Assembly: GCA_015494795.1 (NCBI GenBank)
Contig: WGAM01000103.1
Span: forward strand, 1 to 47,529
Direction: 5' to 3'
Length of the DNA: 47,529 nucleotides
DNA from: Campylobacterota bacterium
GTDB taxonomy: Bacteria > Campylobacterota > Campylobacteria > Campylobacterales > Sulfurovaceae
The notes beneath the pieces are model-generated. The model had not been told where the DNA came from and ran no database searches. It saw nothing but the letters and a program-made list of their open reading frames with translations. Every line of letters starts with the position of its first letter. Positions within the stretch are counted from its first letter, which is position 1. A program made the translations under genes and the position numbers. Positions 1 through 9,070 of this stretch are shown here, in pieces.

Positions 1-581
1 CTTCCTGCAAACATAATATTTCTTGAGTGAAAATCACGATGAACAAAATATCCTTGTGGTTGAGATAAAACCTCATCTTTAATAAGCTCTAAAACCCCAT
101 CTAAAGCACTCTGCTCCTCTTCATCAAGTGTAATCCATAGATACTTATCTAAATACCACTCCTGCATAAGTCTCATCTCAAACATTAAAAACTCTTCATC
201 ATAAGGCTCTAACCCATTAGTATTTGCCTCTTGCATTTTTAATATCTCATGTATAGATTTCATATATAGTAATTTATAGCTATTATCATTTAATATATCT
301 ATAAGATGAGTACTTCCTAAATCCTCTAATAGAAGATAACCCTGTTCTAAATTTTGAGAATAGACTCTAGGTATCTGCACCTTGGCTTTTAATAGTCGTA
401 CTGATACATCAATAAAGGGATAGATACTCTCTACTTGCATTGATGAGTCCATTATTATAAATGTTTTATTATTAGGTAAGATTATACGATAATATTTTCT
501 ATAACTAGCATCATCACTTACCACCTCAAATTTATGTTCTTTATATCCTAATTCGTTTACCCACTCTTCAATTGGATGCAT
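1..581 (-). CDS. amgK: N-acetylmuramate/N-acetylglucosamine kinase-like aminoglycoside-phosphotransferase-fold protein (C-terminus cut by window edge)
   Basis: Reverse-strand reading from ATG at 581 gives MHPIEEWVNELGYKEHKFEVVSDDASYRKYYRIILPNNKTFIIMDSS..., continuing to ...QGYFVHRDFHSRNIMFAGR (APH catalytic loop HRDFHSRN). Adjacent to anmK, overlapping its stop by 14 nt. Absent from the ORF track because it runs off the edge. Confidence 0.75.
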   Translation of the reverse strand, partial: MHPIEEWVNELGYKEHKFEVVSDDASYRKYYRIILPNNKTFIIMDSSMQVESIYPFIDVSVRLLKAKVQIPRVYSQNLEQGYLLLEDLGSTHLIDILNDNSYKLLYMKSIHEILKMQEANTNGLEPYDEEFLMFEMRLMQEWYLDKYLWITLDEEEQSALDGVLELIKDEVLSQPQGYFVHRDFHSRNIMFAG

Positions 582-1650
582 ATATTCCACCTAATATTGT
601 ATTGTTTTTTGCACCTGTTACGGTCTTTAAATCTATAGTCTCATTTTTTAATCTCTTATAAGCAAACCATGCAAATATCATAGCTTCTATATTATCTGAA
701 CTAACTCCATAGCTATCGGTTATATCAACCTTAAGATATGGTAAATTTGTCTGTATCCTATCTAATAGATATATATTTTTAGCACCACCACCACAGATTA
801 AAAGTGTCTCTATATCAAATTTTTTTATCTCATCTGCTATAACTCTAGCAGTAAGTTCTAATAGTGTTGCTTGAATATCTCTATCTGATATTTTATCAAA
901 TGGTTCTAAATACTTTATTAAAAAATCCTTATTAAAATATTCTCTACCTGTACTCTTAGGATATTTTAATTTAAAGTAGTCATCATTTAACATATTCTCT
1001 AATAGCTCTTGATTAATCTTACCAGATTTTGCCCATTCTCCATTGTGGTCATATTTTTTACCTTTTATTTTATCTATCCATAAATCCATTAACACATTTC
1101 CACAGCCACAATCATAACCTATTATTGTGGGGGAAAAGAGACTAATATTTGCCATACCTCCAATATTTACAACTGCACATTTATCAATATGTGAAAAAAG
1201 CTCTTTATGAAAAGCAGGAGCAAATGGAGCACCCTCTCCACCAAGTGCTATATCTTTTTGTCTAAAATCAGATACTATAGTAATGCCACATCTAACTGCT
1301 ACTAAAGATGGATTACCTAACTGCATAGAAAAAGGAAATTCTCCTCTTGGCTCATGCCAAAGGGTTTGCCCATGTAGTCCAATAGCTCTAACCTCTTTAG
1401 GATCTAAATTATGCTCTTTAATTAGTAGATTAATAGCTTTTGAGTACTCTATACCTAATTTAGTATCAATTTGTCCTATCTGCTGAAGTGTAGTTGTCCC
1501 ATTAATTATAGATAATATCTCATCTCTCAAGTTATTATTAAATGGATAACTAAGAGATGCTAAAAGAGTGTAACTATATCTATCTATACTACATAGTGCC
1601 ACATCAATAGCATCTAAACTTGTTCCTGACATTACTCCAATATATATCAT
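568..1650 (-). CDS. anmK: Anhydro-N-acetylmuramic acid kinase
   Basis: MIYIGVMSGTSLDAIDVALC N-terminus and full-length 360 aa with VNIGGMANIS and GGGAKN motifs typical of AnmK. Confidence 0.95.
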   Translation of the reverse strand: MIYIGVMSGTSLDAIDVALCSIDRYSYTLLASLSYPFNNNLRDEILSIINGTTTLQQIGQIDTKLGIEYSKAINLLIKEHNLDPKEVRAIGLHGQTLWHEPRGEFPFSMQLGNPSLVAVRCGITIVSDFRQKDIALGGEGAPFAPAFHKELFSHIDKCAVVNIGGMANISLFSPTIIGYDCGCGNVLMDLWIDKIKGKKYDHNGEWAKSGKINQELLENMLNDDYFKLKYPKSTGREYFNKDFLIKYLEPFDKISDRDIQATLLELTARVIADEIKKFDIETLLICGGGAKNIYLLDRIQTNLPYLKVDITDSYGVSSDNIEAMIFAWFAYKRLKNETIDLKTVTGAKNNTILGGIYASN

Positions 1651-1665
1651 AATATTTCCTATATT

Positions 1666-2628
1666 TTATCTTTTTCTTCTTCTCATATATATAGTAAAGA
1701 GAGTCATAATAAGTAGTAGGATAGTAGCAACTGGTTTAGATAGATGGTCAAATATAAAAGAGTATCTATCTTTTAGCTCATTTTGAACTGAACTAAAACT
1801 ATTTTTATTCTTCTCCTCTTCCTCTCCTCCAATCTCTTGACTCTTATCTATTGGTTTTAATTTAGTAATTCTTCTATAGTTACTAATATAATCATTATTA
1901 TCACCCTGAATATCTTTTACAAGTAGATTTTTCTTCTTCTCCCATCTACTTACTGGGTCTTGATTATTCCATTTAATAAATAGCTTTTCATGTTTTGGGT
2001 CTATATACATATTATATTTATCGTGCATATAGAAATAGGTTCTAGCAATATCTCCCAATATACTCTTTTTAGGTTCAGCCAATCTTTTACTCGACTCTAT
2101 CTCCATATCTACTCTACCATAGACTCGTTTTTCACCGGGAATATTTCCATAAGGATAGTTACTTCTATCTCCATTTATCTCACCAATAGCTGGAACAAGA
2201 TTGTGCATATCAGCTTCCATCTGTCTAAATTTCTCATTAGTATCTCTACACTCTTTTCTACCTCCCTTTTTCCAACAAGCAAAATTGTGTCCAAAATACC
2301 ACGCAGGAACAATATGCTCCCACTCTATTCTCTTTGCCCTTTTAGGATTTTTTCTATAGTGAAAACCACAACTATCAAGTATTGGAACTAATCTTTTCCC
2401 TTTTATCTCATAGTCACAACCACCATAAAAGGTTTTTTGATGAAGTCTATATATCTTTGTAGCTAAAATTCTTTTTGAACGAGAAAAAGAGTATTTTTCA
2501 GACTTTGCAGAAAAGAGTTCAGGCTCTATAGTAGCTACATCATCTTCATTATTATTTAACTCAATATTACTATTTTGAGAAAGTAGCAAATTTGTTAACA
2601 TTATTACTATTAATATATTTTTTTTCAT
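1666..2628 (-). CDS. Endonuclease I (EndA/Dns family) with signal peptide and C-terminal transmembrane anchor
   Basis: RIEWEHIVPAWYFGH, CWKKGGRKECRD, MHNLVPAIGEINGDRSNYPYG are EndA-family motifs; C-terminus KPVATILLLIMTLFTIYMRRRKR is hydrophobic followed by basic residues. Confidence 0.88.
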   Translation of the reverse strand: MKKNILIVIMLTNLLLSQNSNIELNNNEDDVATIEPELFSAKSEKYSFSRSKRILATKIYRLHQKTFYGGCDYEIKGKRLVPILDSCGFHYRKNPKRAKRIEWEHIVPAWYFGHNFACWKKGGRKECRDTNEKFRQMEADMHNLVPAIGEINGDRSNYPYGNIPGEKRVYGRVDMEIESSKRLAEPKKSILGDIARTYFYMHDKYNMYIDPKHEKLFIKWNNQDPVSRWEKKKNLLVKDIQGDNNDYISNYRRITKLKPIDKSQEIGGEEEEKNKNSFSSVQNELKDRYSFIFDHLSKPVATILLLIMTLFTIYMRRRKR

Positions 2629-2786
2629 AAAAGAATTATATCAGATTTTTCTCTTCTGAAATATTTTTATTAAAAAAAAACAAATAAATCTATAAAACTA
2701 TTTTTAAAGCTTAATTAAAGTTTAAACTTTATATTATTTTAAGTAACTAAAACTATTATTAAGATAATTTTAAATATAAAAACATA

Positions 2787-2811
2787 TTTATTAACATAAG
2801 ATGTTAATAAA
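2787..2811. promoter_or_regulatory. Perfect 11-bp inverted repeat, possible operator
   Basis: TTTATTAACAT-AAG-ATGTTAATAAA, just upstream of a TATACT-like -10 (about 2823) and the 2881 ORF. Confidence 0.45.
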
Positions 2812-2880
2812 ATAAAATAGGTTATACTATAACTAAAATAGATATTATTATTTTTTAATATTGTTAAGATAGGAGATAAT

Positions 2881-4119
2881 ATGAGTAATAAAAGACAGTA
2901 TATAACTATAACATACTATAAAGAGAGAGAGTTTTACTTTTTAAACTATGCAATTCAGACTAAAGATGGATTTATTCCAAAAGATATTGAGCAGTTCCAT
3001 GAGAGTGATAAGATAAAATTTATAGAGAAAATTCGGAAACTTCAAGCAGAGTATCCAAATCACCATATTGTATCTATCTCCTTAGTTGCAAATCAGATTG
3101 TAGCTCAGAAAAGTAGTCCAAATAGAGCAACAGCCAAAATTTTTAAAGATACATATGTTATACAAGATGACATAGATGTAGGAGATATTCCAACAACTCT
3201 ATACTTCTCACCCTTTACAATATTATATGAACACTATAAAAATATTTTAGATGATAAACTAACACTCATTATAGGGTATTTTGATAGAAAACTATTTATG
3301 ATGTTTGTAACAGAGAATAAAATTCATCAAAGTTGGATAATAGGAACTAGAGGATTAACAGAGAAACAGATAGCAGAGAGAGTATATAAGAGTATTCAAG
3401 CCTATTATAAAATCTCATATAGTTTTGCAGACCATATTGAGATGCTTGTAGCAGAAGAGAACCCAAAACTTCTTAAGTTTCTAAGAGAAGAGTTATCTCT
3501 ACATATTGAACTCTCACAGAGTAATATTCATAATCTACTCCATCACATGGCAAGTAATCAAGAGATTGCAAAGAGTAGTTATATAAAATCTTTTAAAAAG
3601 ATAGATATAGCTCAAAATATAGAAGAGAAAGATGAGACAAAAGAGAGTAGTATTAAAAAAGTAAGAGAGAGACATAATTTAGAAGACATAAAAATAGATG
3701 AGAGTAGTAAAAAAGGAATTATTAATAGGTTTAAATTATTTTTTTCAAAAAAAGATGATGAAACTGCTTCTATTTTAGCAACTATGCTACCTATTTTACT
3801 AGTATTAGTAGTAGGAACTTTTTTTCATATAAAAAATAGTGAGATTTCTAGTAAAATTAATTTACTAGATACAGAGATTAATTCATATAAAAATAGTGTA
3901 GCTTTAAGTAGTATTTCAAAAAATATATTTCAAGCTATAGGTAAAAATGGACAGATAAGAAGAGCTACTATATCGACAGATGGAGTTGATTTAACAGGTA
4001 TAGTTTGGGGAATTGAGCCACTAAAGATGAGTCTAAAAAAGTTATATAGAGATGGTAAATTTACTATTAAACCATTAAAAAATTTTAGAACAGAATTTTC
4101 ATTTATATCAAAAGGTTAA
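2881..4119 (+). CDS. PilN/GspL-like (possibly PilM-PilN-like) single-TM protein
   Basis: 412 aa with a long cytoplasmic part, one TM (ATMLPILLVLVVGTFFHI), short coiled coil and small C-terminal domain; followed at once by a small PilO/GspM-like protein. Assigned by architecture only. Confidence 0.45.
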   Translation: MSNKRQYITITYYKEREFYFLNYAIQTKDGFIPKDIEQFHESDKIKFIEKIRKLQAEYPNHHIVSISLVANQIVAQKSSPNRATAKIFKDTYVIQDDIDVGDIPTTLYFSPFTILYEHYKNILDDKLTLIIGYFDRKLFMMFVTENKIHQSWIIGTRGLTEKQIAERVYKSIQAYYKISYSFADHIEMLVAEENPKLLKFLREELSLHIELSQSNIHNLLHHMASNQEIAKSSYIKSFKKIDIAQNIEEKDETKESSIKKVRERHNLEDIKIDESSKKGIINRFKLFFSKKDDETASILATMLPILLVLVVGTFFHIKNSEISSKINLLDTEINSYKNSVALSSISKNIFQAIGKNGQIRRATISTDGVDLTGIVWGIEPLKMSLKKLYRDGKFTIKPLKNFRTEFSFISKG

Positions 4120-4129
4120 GAGAGATAAT

Positions 4130-4549
4130 ATGAGCAGTATATTTAAAATGTCAATAGTAACAAAAATCTTTTTACTCTTTTCTATAGTAATACTATTTTT
4201 ATGGGTTATACCTACAACTACATCTTATTATAAAAATAGAAATCGCTATAATCAAGAAAAAGAGAAGTTAGAGAAACTTGATACAAGAGAAGTTCCAAAA
4301 GATATAAAACATTTTCATTCAGAGGTCTTTACAACTTATGCTAAAAGCTTTTTTGACGAAGTTAGCGTAGTATCAATACCTAATAATAAATATAGAGTAA
4401 CTATCTCATTTCCAATAGAGTCTCTTTCAAAATTTTATAGTTTTTTACAAAATATATCATTAGACTATAAGGTTATAGTAGAAGATAATATTATTTTTAG
4501 ACAAAAAGATAAAAATATAAGTGTTGAGATGAGGTTAAAGCCATACTAA
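4130..4549 (+). CDS. PilO/GspM-like single-TM protein
   Basis: 139 aa; N-terminal TM, coiled coil, then ferredoxin-like sized domain (YRVTISFPIESLSKFYSFLQNI); 10-nt gap to the preceding gene. Confidence 0.45.
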   Translation: MSSIFKMSIVTKIFLLFSIVILFLWVIPTTTSYYKNRNRYNQEKEKLEKLDTREVPKDIKHFHSEVFTTYAKSFFDEVSVVSIPNNKYRVTISFPIESLSKFYSFLQNISLDYKVIVEDNIIFRQKDKNISVEMRLKPY

Positions 4550-5848
4550 CTAAACCTCATTTCGTGGGTCTAAAACTACCTGTATTCTATCTGAAAATAG
4601 ATTTGCAGATAGAACTAAAATAGACATAAATATAAAAGATGAAAATAGAGACCACCAAACCATTGGCTCTCTTGCCATCTCTAATCTTGCTTGGTTTATC
4701 ATATTTCCCCAACTATACATAGTTGGGTCAACTCCAACCCCAACATAAGATAAAACTGCTTCTGCTAAGACCAATCCACTAAAATCTAAAACTACTGATA
4801 TTAAGATAATATGCATAAGATTAGGGATAATATGCTTTCTAATAATATTAAAATTGGTAACTCCAAAAGCCTTTGATGCCTTTACAAAATCTATCTGCGA
4901 TATTTTTAGGGTCTCTGCTCTTAATAGTCTGCAGAGTCCTGTCCATGAAGTTACACCTAAAATAACCACTAAAAATAGAAGTCGTAAATCTGACCTCTCT
5001 AATGTTGAGTTAAACCAATCTGGGTGATTATCTAATAAAACTTGAACAATAAGTACAGTAGCACTAATCAAAAGTACACTTGGAATTGAGTTTAGAGTAG
5101 TATAGATATATTGAATTATATCATCAATCCAACCTCTAAAAAATCCTGCACTAACTCCTAATGCTATTGATATTGGTAACATTACTAGAGTTGTTAAGAC
5201 TCCTATTAATACACCTGTTCTAATACTCTTTAGAGTAGCATATAAAACATCTCCACCAACTTTATCTGTTCCTAAAACATGATAGCTAAAACTCATAATA
5301 TATAACCAGCTAAATAGAACTATTAGAGTAGTTAAAGTTATATATCCACTACTCCAAGGAATGATACTATCTTTACCTCTCTTTTTTCTATAACGGATAT
5401 GTAACCATATTAGAAATAGGCTAATAGCAACTCCAATTAATATAGATTTAATAGTATCTATAACAATATTTCCACTATGGACATATTTTAAATCTCTATA
5501 AATCTGTTTAGTCTCTCCATTAATAATAGTTATATCTTTTGAGTACTCATGAGTAGCAAATGGTGCTGAGTATGTTCTCTCTCTATTTTTAACTCTATGT
5601 TCAAATGCTATATCTAATAGGCTAACTACTCTATGTTGATTTTCTACTCTAAAGTGAATAGAGTCAATTAGAGCAAAAGAGAGATAGAATAGGAGAATTA
5701 TTGCTGAAGAGAGTGCAATTTTAGATTTAAATATACTTCTCCACTGCTCTCTCACTCTAGGTGAGCGAGATACTATATATCCCCATACTATTATGCTAAA
5801 TAGGAGAAGCCAGACCATTATATCTGTCCATAGTAGAGTTATATTCAT
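4550..5848 (-). CDS. ABC transporter permease, DppC/OppC/YejE-type
   Basis: HVLGTDKVGGDVLYATLKSIRTG, ALGVSAGFFRGWIDD, RLLRAETLKISQIDFVKASKAFGVTNFNIIRKHIIPNL (EAA loop), VDPTMYSWGNMINQAR. Confidence 0.88.
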   Translation of the reverse strand: MNITLLWTDIMVWLLLFSIIVWGYIVSRSPRVREQWRSIFKSKIALSSAIILLFYLSFALIDSIHFRVENQHRVVSLLDIAFEHRVKNRERTYSAPFATHEYSKDITIINGETKQIYRDLKYVHSGNIVIDTIKSILIGVAISLFLIWLHIRYRKKRGKDSIIPWSSGYITLTTLIVLFSWLYIMSFSYHVLGTDKVGGDVLYATLKSIRTGVLIGVLTTLVMLPISIALGVSAGFFRGWIDDIIQYIYTTLNSIPSVLLISATVLIVQVLLDNHPDWFNSTLERSDLRLLFLVVILGVTSWTGLCRLLRAETLKISQIDFVKASKAFGVTNFNIIRKHIIPNLMHIILISVVLDFSGLVLAEAVLSYVGVGVDPTMYSWGNMINQARLEMAREPMVWWSLFSSFIFMSILVLSANLFSDRIQVVLDPRNEV

Positions 5849-6639
5849 GATTTAATTTTTAAAAACTTTTTATTTTTTAAATTCTTTTTAATCTCATCTA
5901 ATATACCTAAAAACTCATCAACAGTTCCAGTCCCCTGTATCATATCTATAAGCTTTTTTCCATCATTTGTTATAAAATAGAAGGCTGGAGTTCCAATAGA
6001 TTTTAATCCAAAAGGGAGTTTCTCTTTTAGTACATTCTTTTTGACTACAACAAAATCTCTATTTAGTGCCTCTTTTACTCTATCTTCAACAAAAACCTCT
6101 CTATCCATTTTCATACAACCTCGACAGTAACGAATAAATCCCTCTACCATAACTATTTTATTCTCTCTTTTTGCCTTTTTAAGCGCCTCTTTATAGCTAT
6201 ATCTCTTTACAGAGTGAGCAACTATCATCTCTTCAGATAAATTAAATAGATATGGAGCTAAAGCTTCAGCTTCATCTTCAGATAGATTAATAGGTGACAT
6301 TATATCAAAATTGATTAATACCTCATCATCTAAAATAGATTTATCTCTATCTGGTTTATTACAGTATGATATTAAAAAATCCTCAATATCCATAAGTTGA
6401 GACTCAATATCTCCACTTCTATCCCCTACTCTATCTTTAAGTGCAAAAGAGATTTCTGTAGCTGTTGGTGCTGTAAGATTTAAATCTCTATTTTCATTCT
6501 CATAATTTTTTATAAGTTTGATCTCTGCAATATATTTTATATGACAACTACTACACCTCTTTTTAAAAATCTCTTCACCACTTTTAGCATATAGAGCTAG
6601 TGATACTATTAAGCTTAATAAGATATATCTCATAATCAT
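5845..6639 (-). CDS. Periplasmic c-type heme + thioredoxin-like fold protein
   Basis: Signal peptide; CSSCH heme motif near N-terminus; C-terminal thioredoxin-like region FIRYCRGCMKMDREVF ... GTPAFYFITNDGKK (CRGC and cis-Pro context). Start may be the second ATG (6633), better spaced from AAGGAGG. Overlaps the downstream permease start by 4 nt (ATGA). Confidence 0.75.
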   Translation of the reverse strand: MIMRYILLSLIVSLALYAKSGEEIFKKRCSSCHIKYIAEIKLIKNYENENRDLNLTAPTATEISFALKDRVGDRSGDIESQLMDIEDFLISYCNKPDRDKSILDDEVLINFDIMSPINLSEDEAEALAPYLFNLSEEMIVAHSVKRYSYKEALKKAKRENKIVMVEGFIRYCRGCMKMDREVFVEDRVKEALNRDFVVVKKNVLKEKLPFGLKSIGTPAFYFITNDGKKLIDMIQGTGTVDEFLGILDEIKKNLKNKKFLKIKS

Positions 6640-6665
6640 TAACCTCCTTAACCATTTTTATTATC

Positions 6666-7643
6666 TTATCCTAATTTTATGCGAGGGTCAAATATGGTAT
6701 AGGATATATCTGTAAGTATTAATCCAACTATATATAGAAATGAACCTAAAAATACCATAGCCTTAACTATAGCAAAATCTTGTGCTTTAATAGCATCTAT
6801 AGTATAACTTCCAAGCCCCGGTATTCCAAAAAATGACTCCATAATAAGACTTCCCATAAATAGAGTAGGGATAATTACAACTACACCTGTTAATATAGGT
6901 AACATTCCATTTGGAAGAAGATGTTTAAATAGTACAGATGTTTCAGATAGCCCCTTAGCTCTTGCTGTTCTTATATAATCTCTATTTATCTCTTCTAAAA
7001 ATATGCTTCTATACCATCTAACACTAGAACCAATTCCACTAAAAACCCCTATTATAATTGGAAGGATTACAAATTTAATAGCTCCAAATCCACTTTGATA
7101 ACCAGATATTGGAACTAAATGCCACATTTTAGAGAAAAGTACCTGACCTGCAATAATATAGAATAGTCCAGATATAGACATAATAATAACAGCTACTACC
7201 ATGGTAGTAGTATCTAAAATAGTACCTCTAAATAGGATAATTATAAGTGCTAAAGATATATTTGTAACTAATCCAATAATAAAAGTGGGTAGTGCAATAG
7301 CTAAACTAGGATACATTCTCTCTTTAATATCCTCTTTTATATCTCTATTGTTATCTGAATAACCAAAATTAAAAGTAAATAGTTTAAGTGACTCTTGAAA
7401 AAAGAGTGTATCTGTTATCTTAGAGATACCTTTGGATTTATTATTTAAAAATAGAGGCTTATTATAACCCTTACTCTCTTTCCATGCCTCTATCATTTGG
7501 GGAGTTATCTGCTTTGCCCCTAATTGACTTCGTGCCATATCATTGGGACTGTTTACCATAAAAAAGAGTATAAATGTGATTAAATTTACACCAATTAATA
7601 TTGGAATTGCATATAGTATTCTCTTTATTATATATAATAGCAT
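6666..7643 (-). CDS. ABC transporter permease, DppB/OppB-type
   Basis: MLLYIIKRILYAIPILIGVNLITFILF N-terminus; YIRTARAKGLSETSVLFKHLLPNGMLPILT EAA loop; ESFFGIPGLG. Confidence 0.9.
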   Translation of the reverse strand: MLLYIIKRILYAIPILIGVNLITFILFFMVNSPNDMARSQLGAKQITPQMIEAWKESKGYNKPLFLNNKSKGISKITDTLFFQESLKLFTFNFGYSDNNRDIKEDIKERMYPSLAIALPTFIIGLVTNISLALIIILFRGTILDTTTMVVAVIIMSISGLFYIIAGQVLFSKMWHLVPISGYQSGFGAIKFVILPIIIGVFSGIGSSVRWYRSIFLEEINRDYIRTARAKGLSETSVLFKHLLPNGMLPILTGVVVIIPTLFMGSLIMESFFGIPGLGSYTIDAIKAQDFAIVKAMVFLGSFLYIVGLILTDISYTIFDPRIKLG

Positions 7644-7647
7644 CTAA

Positions 7648-7962
7648 TTAGATACTAGGTACATTGCCTGAATCACTTGCATACTCATAGACAAAATCAT
7701 ATATATGAGGAAGACTCTTACTATCTACACTATACCCATGACATATCTTTTTTATCTCATCATCTAATTTACCAGCATCATAAATCTCTTCCCACTGGTC
7801 TTGAGTATGTTTCCCTGCAAAATTACTACCTGAAATTCCACATTTGGATTTTAATTTTTTAGTGTATATCTTTTGACCTTTTGCTACATCTGAAAATAGT
7901 TGAGTAGAGATTATACCCAAACCCAATATTATAGATATAGTTATTTTAAGTAGATTTTTCAC
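7648..7962 (-). CDS. Small secreted cytochrome-c-like protein without a CXXCH motif
   Basis: GTG at 7962 (preceded by AAAAGGATAAT) gives the signal peptide MKNLLKITISIILGLGIISTQLFSDVAKGQKIYTKKLKSKCG...; the longer ORF start (8016) puts charged residues before the signal peptide. No CXXCH in the product. Confidence 0.6.
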   Translation of the reverse strand: MKNLLKITISIILGLGIISTQLFSDVAKGQKIYTKKLKSKCGISGSNFAGKHTQDQWEEIYDAGKLDDEIKKICHGYSVDSKSLPHIYDFVYEYASDSGNVPSI

Positions 7963-8028
7963 TATATTATCCTTTTTATCATCATCTAAAATTATAAATT
8001 TAAATTGTGTATTCATTGTGAATAATAT

Positions 8029-9042
8029 TTAAAGTAGTGTTCCTGCTGTTAACTTTCTATTACTTATAATATCTATCTCATAAGGATTAGTAAATATCTC
8101 TCGCTTATATGCTTCAACTGCATATCTTCCTATCATTCCAGCATTATCTGAACAGAACTCAAGTGGAACTGTATGTAGGTTTTTATTAAACTCTCTACAA
8201 AGTCTTCTATATGCTTTTCTTATATACAGATTTGCACTAGCTCCACCAACAATAGCAAAATCTTTTATATCTGAATTTTTAAAAATCTTTTTACTCTTTT
8301 GAATAAGATGAAGTTTTATAGATTTTTGAAAAGATGCAGATATATCAGCTTTATCTCTTCTCTTTATTTTAGATGCTCCTCCAAGCTCTTCAATCTTTAA
8401 TCTTACAGCATTTTTAAGTCCAGATAGAGAGAAAGCTATCTTGTTTGACTCTTTTAGAGGGACAGGAAAATTAAATCTATTCTCATCTCCCTCTTTTGCC
8501 AATTTTTCAACTATTGGCCCACCAGGGTAACCCAAACCCATCATCTTAGCTACTTTATCAAAACTCTCTCCAACACTATCATCTAAACTTGTAGCTAATA
8601 TTTTCATATTATCAAAACTATTTACTTCAATTATTTGAGTATGTCCTCCAGATATTAATAGAACTAATATTGGCATTATCTCTCTCTTCTCAATAAATAG
8701 TGAATAGATATGTCCTTTTAGATGATTGACTGCAATTAGAGGAATATCTTGAACAATAGATATGGTCTTTGCCATAGTAATTCCCTCTAAGAGTGTGACT
8801 CCAAGTCCAGGTTGATTTGTAACAGCTACTGCTTTTAGATTTTTTATATAGGGTTTTGTATCTTCTAATATATTTGGTAAGTCTATAGCATGAAGTCTTG
8901 AGGCTAATTCGGGAACAACTCCCCCATAAGAGGCATGTTTAAGCTCTTGTGAGATTTTTTTATGAAAAAGTAATTTATTTGTTTTAATACTTGTAATTGC
9001 AATTGAGCTATCGTCACAACTAGATTCTATACTTAATATCAT
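8029..9042 (-). CDS. tsaD: tRNA N6-threonylcarbamoyladenosine synthase component TsaD
   Basis: [49 protein letters not shown] motifs. Confidence 0.97.
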   Translation of the reverse strand: MILSIESSCDDSSIAITSIKTNKLLFHKKISQELKHASYGGVVPELASRLHAIDLPNILEDTKPYIKNLKAVAVTNQPGLGVTLLEGITMAKTISIVQDIPLIAVNHLKGHIYSLFIEKREIMPILVLLISGGHTQIIEVNSFDNMKILATSLDDSVGESFDKVAKMMGLGYPGGPIVEKLAKEGDENRFNFPVPLKESNKIAFSLSGLKNAVRLKIEELGGASKIKRRDKADISASFQKSIKLHLIQKSKKIFKNSDIKDFAIVGGASANLYIRKAYRRLCREFNKNLHTVPLEFCSDNAGMIGRYAVEAYKREIFTNPYEIDIISNRKLTAGTLL

Positions 9043-9070
9043 CTTGTTCCCTTTATCTTATTAAACTCTT

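Noticed and set aside
1990-2391. 133-aa + strand ORF opposite the EndA-like gene
   Set aside because: Antisense to a well-supported coding region; low-complexity Ile/Ser-rich translation with no recognisable family.
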